In this document: positions 10,332-16,586 of the stretch, piece after piece | Numbering within the stretch: position 1 is the stretch's first letter | Layout: each line of letters opens with the position of its first letter | Assembly (NCBI GenBank): GCA_001303415.1 | Contig: LJTN01000021.1 | Span: forward strand, 1 to 58,397 | Direction: 5' to 3' | Origin: Myxococcales bacterium SG8_38 | GTDB taxonomy: Bacteria; Myxococcota_A; Polyangia; Polyangiales; Houyiibacteriaceae | DNA length: 58,397 bases | Translations under genes and position numbers: made by a program | The notes under the pieces: model-generated | The model's database searches: none | What the model was told of the DNA's origin: nothing | Seen by the model: only the letters and a program-made list of their open reading frames with translations

Positions 10332-11495
10332 ATGGCGATTTTCATCACCGGGGCGACCGGTTACATCGGCTCGTACATCACGGATTGGCTCTTGCGCCAT
10401 ACCGACCACGAGCTTGCGCTGCTGGTCCGGGCGCCGGACTATGACGCAGGGGTCGAGCGCCTGTGGAAGTCCTTGCAACTTCACATGAAAGCCGACGAAT
10501 TTCACCGGCAGCTCGACCGGATTGCGTTCATCAGCGGCGATCTGATCCAGCCCGACCTGGGTATCTCGGCGCCGGATCGTGACTGGTTGATCTCCAACGC
10601 CGAATCGGTGCTTCACAACGCCGCAGCCCTCAACTTTCGCTCGGAGCGAGCATGCACCAATCACAATGTGCGCGGCACGCTCTCGGTCATCAAGCTCGCG
10701 CGCGCCATCCAGGAAGATCATCCATTGCGGCGCTTCACCCAAGTCTCGACCGTTGCCGTGGCAGGCGACCGGCCCGGGACGGTGGTGATGGAAGACGAGC
10801 CCCTCGATTGGAATCAGCGGGACTTCAATCCCTACACCCGCACCAAGAAGCTCTGCGAGCACATGGTGCGCGAGCTCTTGCCGGATGTCCCGTGTCTGTA
10901 CGTGCGCCCGAGCAGCGTCATCGGCGATTCGCGGTTTCCGGAGACGACCCAGTTCGACATGGTGCGGGCGGTTTGCGTGCTCACCGATCTGCCCGTGTTG
11001 CCCCTCTCGCCGGACGTTCGGCTCGACATCGTCAACGCAGACTGGGTCGGGGCAAGCATTGCCGAGCTGCACGTCCGAGAGGATCTCTGCCGCGACACCT
11101 ACCATCTCAGCGCAGGCAACGAGTCGCGCACCATCGGTGAGATCGCCGAGGCGTTTTCACTCGCGCTCGGGAAGCGGATGCCCCGTTTCGCCGAAAGGCT
11201 CGCGGTTCCGTTCGAGCGTGTCATGGAGGCCCTCGCGAACATGCCAAGGGCGGGAAATCTACAGAAGCTGGGAGCGCTGCTCAGTGTGTTCATTCCCTAC
11301 ATGATGGCGGACATCGTGTACGACAACCGGGGCACGCTCAGCACTCTCGAAACGGCGCCTGTGCCGTTTACGTCTTATGGGCCGAGCCTCTATGGCTGGG
11401 CGAAATCCGTGGGCTTCCGGTATCCGTACCGGCCCCTGCCCGAACACATGGACCTGTCGAACGTTCCGCCGGACCCGATTCGTCCGATGGCGTGA
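10332..11495 (+). CDS. Thioester-reductase/fatty-acyl-reductase-like extended SDR
   Basis: A 387-residue NAD(P)-dependent extended short-chain dehydrogenase. The Rossmann motif is at the very N-terminus (FITGATGYIGSYI). NAAALNFRS and VSTVAVAG are typical of the NAD_binding_4 (male-sterility/thioester reductase) family. The catalytic YxxxK appears as NPYTRTKKLCEHM. Such enzymes reduce acyl thioesters to aldehydes or alcohols, or modify polyketide/lipid products. The downstream acyltransferase gene and upstream hydrolase gene suggest a lipid pathway, for example ether lipid, wax or hydroxy lipid. A comparable acyltransferase/SDR pairing occurs at 52617-54373. Confidence 0.82.
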   Translation: MAIFITGATGYIGSYITDWLLRHTDHELALLVRAPDYDAGVERLWKSLQLHMKADEFHRQLDRIAFISGDLIQPDLGISAPDRDWLISNAESVLHNAAALNFRSERACTNHNVRGTLSVIKLARAIQEDHPLRRFTQVSTVAVAGDRPGTVVMEDEPLDWNQRDFNPYTRTKKLCEHMVRELLPDVPCLYVRPSSVIGDSRFPETTQFDMVRAVCVLTDLPVLPLSPDVRLDIVNADWVGASIAELHVREDLCRDTYHLSAGNESRTIGEIAEAFSLALGKRMPRFAERLAVPFERVMEALANMPRAGNLQKLGALLSVFIPYMMADIVYDNRGTLSTLETAPVPFTSYGPSLYGWAKSVGFRYPYRPLPEHMDLSNVPPDPIRPMA

Positions 11496-11546
11496 GGGCC
11501 GGCTTCGCTTTTCAGGCTTGAACGAGGATGATACATCACGGCCGGA

Positions 11547-12392
11547 ATGGGGTTGAAAAGCACGATCGACTGGGCACGCTCCGAATGGGGGATATTCCGC
11601 AAGGGCCACGAGATGGGTTGGCGTCAGCGCGGACGTTGGCTCAAGCAGTGGGTGCCGTTCGGGATGCGCACCATCGGATGGGGCACGCTGTCGGTCACGC
11701 TGGGCCCCCTCACCGGAGGCGCGGCATCGACTTGGGCAGCCAGGCGTTGGAGCGAATCCTCCGCCAAGGGGCTTCGCATCTACATCGAGGCGACCGGCCA
11801 AGAAAACATACCTGACGGGGGCTTCGCTTACGCGAGCAACCACGAGAGCTTGGTGGACATCCTGGTGCTCGGCGCAGCGCTGCCGCGCGACTTCCGATGG
11901 GCAGCGAAGCGCTCGGTCATGAACGTGCCCTTTTTGGGTTGGCACCTCCGGCTGGCGGGCCACGTGCCCGTCGACCGAAACCAAGGCAAGGACGCTGCTG
12001 CGGCGGTCATCTCCGCGTTCGAGCAAGTGCTGCGCGACGACAAGCCGCTTCTCGTGTTCCCCGAAGGCACACGAACCACCGATGGAAAGCTGAAGGCGTT
12101 CAAGAACGGGGCGTTTCAAGCGGCGGTGATGGCTGGCAAGCCCGTGGTGCCCGTCGCTGTGAACGGGACGTTTTCGCTCATGTCGCGCGATGCCGTGGAC
12201 ACGGGAGATAGCAAGAGCCGCGAGGACCGCCTGGTCACGGTGCAGATCGGCAAGCCTCTCTATCCGGACGCCGCGCTCGAGGAGAGCGAAGCGATCACCG
12301 ACCTACGGGACCGCACGAGGGCCGCCATCGTCGAGATGCTGGGCCGCCTCAGCCGTCCTGGGACCGTCGCTGAACCAGCGCGGCCGCTTTGA
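11547..12392 (+). CDS. PlsC-type 1-acylglycerol-3-phosphate acyltransferase
   Basis: A 281-residue protein with ATG at 11547. The acyltransferase block I is NHESLVD (HX4D), block III is VFPEGTRTTDGKLK, and block IV is the proline-containing KPVVPVAVNG. This is the PlsC family, which transfers an acyl group to lysophosphatidate in phospholipid synthesis; the precise acceptor here is unproven. The last 44 bases overlap, tail to tail, the end of the MaoC-like gene on the other strand, so both C-termini are encoded by the same DNA. Confidence 0.9.
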   Translation: MGLKSTIDWARSEWGIFRKGHEMGWRQRGRWLKQWVPFGMRTIGWGTLSVTLGPLTGGAASTWAARRWSESSAKGLRIYIEATGQENIPDGGFAYASNHESLVDILVLGAALPRDFRWAAKRSVMNVPFLGWHLRLAGHVPVDRNQGKDAAAAVISAFEQVLRDDKPLLVFPEGTRTTDGKLKAFKNGAFQAAVMAGKPVVPVAVNGTFSLMSRDAVDTGDSKSREDRLVTVQIGKPLYPDAALEESEAITDLRDRTRAAIVEMLGRLSRPGTVAEPARPL

Positions 12393-12816
12393 AGCTGATC
12401 ACCGGATCGCCTCGTTGATTGGTCAAGGTGAGCAAGCTCCGGATGATTCCGAGCTGAGGCTTGCTCTCCGACGGCCTGACCTCGATGATCTCTCCCCGTA
12501 GACGGAGACGGTCCCCTGCACAGGCCGGCACGTGAAACCGAACCTCGTCCCACCCGAGGCCCATGACGGTAGCCGTGGGCTGGCGCTGCAGCTGATGCCC
12601 GAGCCGAATCGCGATCGCGACGCTATGAACGGCAGAGGTGAAGAGCTTTCCAACGGGCGTCGCAGCGGCAGCTTGCGGATCGACGTGAAAAGGCAGGGGG
12701 TCCCACTTCTTGCAGAACTCCACGATCTCGTCGGCTGTCAGCTCGTAGGGCTCCTCCGACTCCCTGGTGTCGCCCACCTGGATGTCCTCGAAATACTGCA
12801 TCCGCGCCCGCGCCAT
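12349..12816 (-). CDS. MaoC-like hot-dog-fold (R)-hydratase
   Basis: A 155-residue single hot-dog domain. The N-terminal part (QYFEDIQVGDTRESEEPYELTADEI) and FCKKWDPLPFHVDPQAA match the MaoC/FAS1 hydratase pattern in which Asp and His in the DxxxxH segment act on trans-2-enoyl-CoA. The start sits 3 bases after the stop of the DUF6918-like gene, so it is the last of a four-gene minus-strand unit headed by a signalling kinase. A hydratase is an odd partner for a kinase and a DNA methylase and may only be riding on the transcript. Confidence 0.85.
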   Translation of the reverse strand: MARARMQYFEDIQVGDTRESEEPYELTADEIVEFCKKWDPLPFHVDPQAAAATPVGKLFTSAVHSVAIAIRLGHQLQRQPTATVMGLGWDEVRFHVPACAGDRLRLRGEIIEVRPSESKPQLGIIRSLLTLTNQRGDPVISFKAAALVQRRSQDG

Positions 12817-12819
12817 GGC

Positions 12820-13254
12820 CTAGGTGTACTTCTCGATGATGAGACCCAGATGCGGGACGGCGTTCTCCACGTTCTTTCGAGCTGTGCCTCGAAGCTTGTG
12901 GTAGGCGCCTTTGACCGAGCCATGCTCGGACTTTTGCGCGCGTGTGTCGGTCACTGAGAGCAGAGCCTCGGCAACCTCGGTGTGGTGCGTGTCGAAGTAG
13001 CTGCTCACCGACTGTCCTTGTGAAACGGCTCGTGCGCGAATCGGCTCGAGCGCCACGGCAAACTCGGGCAGCAGCGTTCGCACCACGTTCCGCACGAAAC
13101 CGGGCTTCACGCCCTGCACCAGCTTGTAGCCCGCTTTCACCGCGACCCCGCTGATGCCTCGCTGCTTTGCCACCTCGTCGTCTACGAGACGGCAAACGTC
13201 CTCGATGATCGAGGCCCGTTGGGCCTCATCGTTCAACACGTCGTTCAGAGTCAT
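12820..13254 (-). CDS. DUF6918-like conserved protein of unknown function
   Basis: A 144-residue, mostly helical protein beginning MTLNDVLNDEAQRASIIEDV. An upstream in-frame start at 13356 exists, but MTLNDVL is the natural family N-terminus and its ATG lies inside the end of the methylase gene (29-base overlap). The middle, GVAVKAGYKLVQGVKPGFV, could be an amphipathic or weakly membrane-associated helix. There are no catalytic motifs and no signal peptide. I recall this pattern from uncharacterised actinobacterial and myxobacterial proteins now grouped as DUF6918, but could not check it. The overlap suggests translational coupling to the methylase. Confidence 0.62.
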   Translation of the reverse strand: MTLNDVLNDEAQRASIIEDVCRLVDDEVAKQRGISGVAVKAGYKLVQGVKPGFVRNVVRTLLPEFAVALEPIRARAVSQGQSVSSYFDTHHTEVAEALLSVTDTRAQKSEHGSVKGAYHKLRGTARKNVENAVPHLGLIIEKYT

Positions 13255-14347
13255 GAAGCTCCCTTTTGCTCCTGCCGGACCTCGACGCAAGCGCAGCGCT
13301 TGCGATGCTGGACTCGATGGCGCCAACCACCGCATCGACCGTCCCTCGCCGCTCACTTACGACGAACAGATATTCCTTGTTGCGCAAATGGCTCACACGG
13401 CCGACCTTCTCGCCCAGGGGATTGTGGATTCCGATCTGAGCCCCGACGTAACGCTTGAAATCGACCGACACGACCCCGACGTGCCCCTTGTCGGAGAGGA
13501 GCCCCACCATCTCCTCGCGGTCCACGTGACCCTCGTTGTTGAAGGAAACCAAGAGGTTGCTGCAACGCACCGCCTCGAGGACGGCCCGGAGGCTCTGCCC
13601 GATGCGGCGTTTGGAGTTGAAGTCGCTCTTGTAGTCCTTGCACTGAACGCGCTTGTTGGCGACCCCGTACGTTTTGGGCTGGTCCCAACGAACCAGCGTC
13701 TCCCACACGTGATAGTTCCCCATGTAGCTGTGCTGATTGTAGGGCGGGTCGATGTACGCGACGTCGACCTCGGCCTGTGAGGCGGCTTCCACCGCGTCCA
13801 GCTGGAGGGCCACTCCGGGACCGGGCACGATCTCTGGCACCCGAAGCTCGAGATCGTTGAAAGCGCGCGCAGCCCACTTCTTCAGATAGGCCATCTGCAC
13901 TCCGGTCGTGGAATCCACGCGGTCAGCCGCTTCCATCAACGAGACGAGCGCAATGGCCTCGAGCTCCGGCGGCAACGCTCTACGGGCGATCTCCTCTCGG
14001 ATCGCATCGATGCGAGCGCCGTTCTTCGGCTGGAAGTACCGCGCGTCCTCACAAAATGCCTTCGTGAAGTATCCCGGGCTGGGCGACACCTCGCCGAGCG
14101 CCGCGACGAGCTGTCTTGCCTCGTCGAGCCAGCGATTTGCATCGGCCTGCACGTAGCAGCGCGCCAGGGTGGTGGCATACGCCAGATGGTCGTTGGCGAT
14201 CACGAAGCGCCCGGACGCCTTGAGGCCACGCGCGACCCGCGACGTTCCCGAAAACAGGTCGAGCACCCGTCGGGATTCGGGAAACGCGGCCACTCCCCGC
14301 ACGATGTGCGGCACCAATAGGCGCTTGGAGCCGATGTACTTGATCAT
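13226..14347 (-). CDS. D12-class DNA adenine N6-methyltransferase
   Basis: A 373-residue protein. The N-terminal MIKYIGSKRLL is the K-Y-x-G-S-K element of the Dam/D12 family. LDLFSGTSRVA is the AdoMet-binding FxGxx motif. The catalytic motif IV is AYIDPPYNQHSYMGNYH (DPPY), near residue 200, so the motif order is the alpha-type one. No restriction endonuclease or specificity gene is nearby, so it looks like a solitary methylase. Its start overlaps the kinase stop (ATGA), which is unusual and suggests co-regulation with a signalling protein. The recognition sequence cannot be predicted. A tail rich in Ser/Arg after about residue 340 is probably disordered. Confidence 0.86.
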   Translation of the reverse strand: MIKYIGSKRLLVPHIVRGVAAFPESRRVLDLFSGTSRVARGLKASGRFVIANDHLAYATTLARCYVQADANRWLDEARQLVAALGEVSPSPGYFTKAFCEDARYFQPKNGARIDAIREEIARRALPPELEAIALVSLMEAADRVDSTTGVQMAYLKKWAARAFNDLELRVPEIVPGPGVALQLDAVEAASQAEVDVAYIDPPYNQHSYMGNYHVWETLVRWDQPKTYGVANKRVQCKDYKSDFNSKRRIGQSLRAVLEAVRCSNLLVSFNNEGHVDREEMVGLLSDKGHVGVVSVDFKRYVGAQIGIHNPLGEKVGRVSHLRNKEYLFVVSERRGTVDAVVGAIESSIASAALASRSGRSKRELHDSERRVER

Positions 14348-15873
14348 GAAGCTTGGGCCGTCATCGCCTGCACGATGGCGTCCCGAAGCGTAGCAGCTTC
14401 GTAGGGCTTTTGAACGAACCCGAGCGCTCCCATCGACCGCAGCTTGCGCTCGAGCTCCGAGTCCCAGTAGCCGGAGACGAAAACGACCGGCGCTTGAGGA
14501 TCGAGGGCCCGAAGCTTCTCGAAGGCCTGATCCCCCGTCATGCCGGGCATGTTCAGGTCCATCAGGACGAGGTCCGGGCGCGGTTGCGTCTCGGTGTAGA
14601 TCCGGATCGCTTCCTGTCCGCTGCGCGCGAAGATCACGCGGTGACCGCTTTGACGGACGACCCGCCCTGCGCCTCGGCGCACCACGTCCTCGTCATCCAC
14701 CAGGAGGATCAACAGCTGCGTTCGCGGAAGCTGGATCGCCGGCAGGCTCGGCTCGGTCGGGACCATGGGACGCTCGGTGGTCAGCGGAAAGACCACCTGG
14801 AACTCACTTCCTCGATCGGGCACGCTGTGCACCGTGATGTGCCCGTTGTGGGATTTGGCGATCTCGTAGACGGCCGCCAGCCCCAGGCCGGCTCCCACTT
14901 GATCCGCTTTGGTGGTGAAGAACGGGTCGAACGCACGCTCGCGCGTTGCGTCATCCATGCCGATGCCAGTGTCCTCGATCGTGATCAGGGCATGCGCGAC
15001 CAGGGGATTGAGAGGTGCCTTTTCGATGTCGCGGGGATCGGCTTTCGTTGCGTGAAGCTTGAGCTTGCCCCCGTTGGGCATCGCATCACGAGCATTGATC
15101 ATCAGGTTCATCAAGAGTTGATGGAGCTGCCCGCGGTCTCCGCTCACTTTGAGGCCGCGGTCGATACGCGCCTCGATACGGATGCTCCGGTGGAAGGTAT
15201 GGCGCGCGAGCTGCACGACTTCCTGGCAAAGCTCCGAGAGATCGACTTCGGAGTGGCTGCGCCTCACCTCGCGGGCGAAGCCGAGCAACCGGCTGGTCAT
15301 CTCGGTGGCAGCCGATGCGGCCGCACGAATGTCGCTGAAGGCTTCGCGTACCTCGGGGTCGCCGACCCTCGTCTCCGGCGGCAGCGCATTCAGAAAATCG
15401 ATGCTAGACCTCACCGCGCCGAGCAGGTTGTTGAAGTCGTGCGCCACGCCGGTGCCCAGTCGTCCGATCGCTTCGAGCTTGCGCCGCTGCGCAACTTGCT
15501 CTTCCATCGGATCGTGGTGCGCGAACAACAAGAGGCTGCTTCCGATCTGGATACGGTCGCCATACGTCAGAACCTGCTTCGTGATCGCCATGCCGTTGAC
15601 GACGGTCCCATTGCGGCTGTCGAGGTCCTCGATGACGTAGGAGCCGTTTTCGTGCGTGAAGATCCGCGCGTGCATCCGTGACACGAGCGTATCGTCGAGC
15701 TTCACGTCCGCCTGATCGCCTCTGCCCAAGGTGAGCTGGTCGTGGATCGCGTACTTGTCCCCTGCGAGCTTCCCCGCGAGCACGACGATGCGTGCCTCCT
15801 CCTGCTTCTTGGAGAGGCCCTTCTGCGCGAAGACGTGGCGCCGTGTTACCTCGGTGGGATCGTGTCGCGACAT
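14344..15873 (-). CDS. FHA domain - histidine kinase - receiver hybrid
   Basis: About 509 residues from the ATG at 15873; in-frame sequence before it is low-complexity and not protein-like. Domains in order: an FHA domain at about 28-118 (LGRGDQADVKLDD, VSRMHARIF, LDSRNGTVVNG); a HisKA region with H-box GTGVAHDFNNLLGAV, so the phospho-acceptor is His145; a HATPase with N-box LMNLMINARDAM and G-boxes DTGIGMDD and GAGLGLAAVYEI; and a C-terminal receiver at about 387-505 with acidic pocket VDDED, phospho-acceptor Asp439 in LMDLNMPG and Lys in VQKPYE. No membrane segment or signal peptide is visible, so it is cytoplasmic and probably senses a phosphorylated partner through FHA. It is translationally coupled to the adenine methylase gene. 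Confidence 0.92.
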   Translation of the reverse strand: MSRHDPTEVTRRHVFAQKGLSKKQEEARIVVLAGKLAGDKYAIHDQLTLGRGDQADVKLDDTLVSRMHARIFTHENGSYVIEDLDSRNGTVVNGMAITKQVLTYGDRIQIGSSLLLFAHHDPMEEQVAQRRKLEAIGRLGTGVAHDFNNLLGAVRSSIDFLNALPPETRVGDPEVREAFSDIRAAASAATEMTSRLLGFAREVRRSHSEVDLSELCQEVVQLARHTFHRSIRIEARIDRGLKVSGDRGQLHQLLMNLMINARDAMPNGGKLKLHATKADPRDIEKAPLNPLVAHALITIEDTGIGMDDATRERAFDPFFTTKADQVGAGLGLAAVYEIAKSHNGHITVHSVPDRGSEFQVVFPLTTERPMVPTEPSLPAIQLPRTQLLILLVDDEDVVRRGAGRVVRQSGHRVIFARSGQEAIRIYTETQPRPDLVLMDLNMPGMTGDQAFEKLRALDPQAPVVFVSGYWDSELERKLRSMGALGFVQKPYEAATLRDAIVQAMTAQAS

Positions 15874-16049
15874 CGGACGGCGGGCCTCCGGCCCATTAGA
15901 TCCTAGCCTGGAGCGCGAGCCGAGGGTGTAGCCCGGTTGGGTCAGCCGCTCCAGAGCCCTGCCCGGCCATGGGTTGATGCGGCCGCCGAATGGGCCATAC
16001 TCGGGCCTCGACCATGCTGCGATCAGGCCGTCATTTTGCGGGATCATCA

Positions 16050-16439
16050 ATGATTCGGCGATGTTGCATCGTGGCAGCGCTGCTCGCTCTGTTCCTACAG
16101 GGCTCGAGCGCGGGCCACATGCTTCTGGTGCAGCATTCGCGATGTGCGGAGCACGGAGAGCTGATCCACGGCGGAGAAGGTCAGGGCCACGACCCTGTCG
16201 GACGCATCGCCGCCGGCTCGGCCGCGATTGGCGGGCTCGCTGATCCGGGCTCGGACGAAGCGCACGAGCATTGCGCGCTTTGGTCCGATCGCCGTCAAGC
16301 GGTCGCGGCAATCCCTCAGACGCAGGTCGGCCTCGCGCCCGCGTGCGATGCGCAGGGCTGCACCGCGCTCGTCCAACAACGCATTGACGAGGATTCCTCC
16401 CGCTTCCGCGTCGCACCGAAAAACTCACCACCCGCTTGA
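16050..16439 (+). CDS. Small secreted His/Cys-containing protein upstream of a TonB receptor
   Basis: From the ATG at 16050 the product is 129 residues. An ATG at 16014 would add 12 residues before the signal peptide MIRRCCIVAALLALFLQGSSAG. The mature part starts with HMLLVQHSRCAEHGELIHGGEG and carries further HEHC and CDAQGC groups; the density of His and Cys suggests metal binding. It resembles small myxobacterial proteins found beside TonB-dependent receptors, but I cannot name a family. It reads toward the receptor gene, 147 bases away, so the two may act together in metal or metal-complex uptake. The gene is divergent from the FHA kinase gene. Confidence 0.6.
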   Translation: MIRRCCIVAALLALFLQGSSAGHMLLVQHSRCAEHGELIHGGEGQGHDPVGRIAAGSAAIGGLADPGSDEAHEHCALWSDRRQAVAAIPQTQVGLAPACDAQGCTALVQQRIDEDSSRFRVAPKNSPPA

Positions 16440-16586
16440 GGCTTCTCTAGGACAGCCACGTGGGCGGCAGCGACTGCCCCACACCGCGCGCACCTGAGCG
16501 AGAGTCGGGCCCAACGCGCGGTCACGCCGGCGCGCTCGCGCCCGGACTTCCTGTCGTGGAAACCAGCCCGTTGAAGAGGTAGTTGA

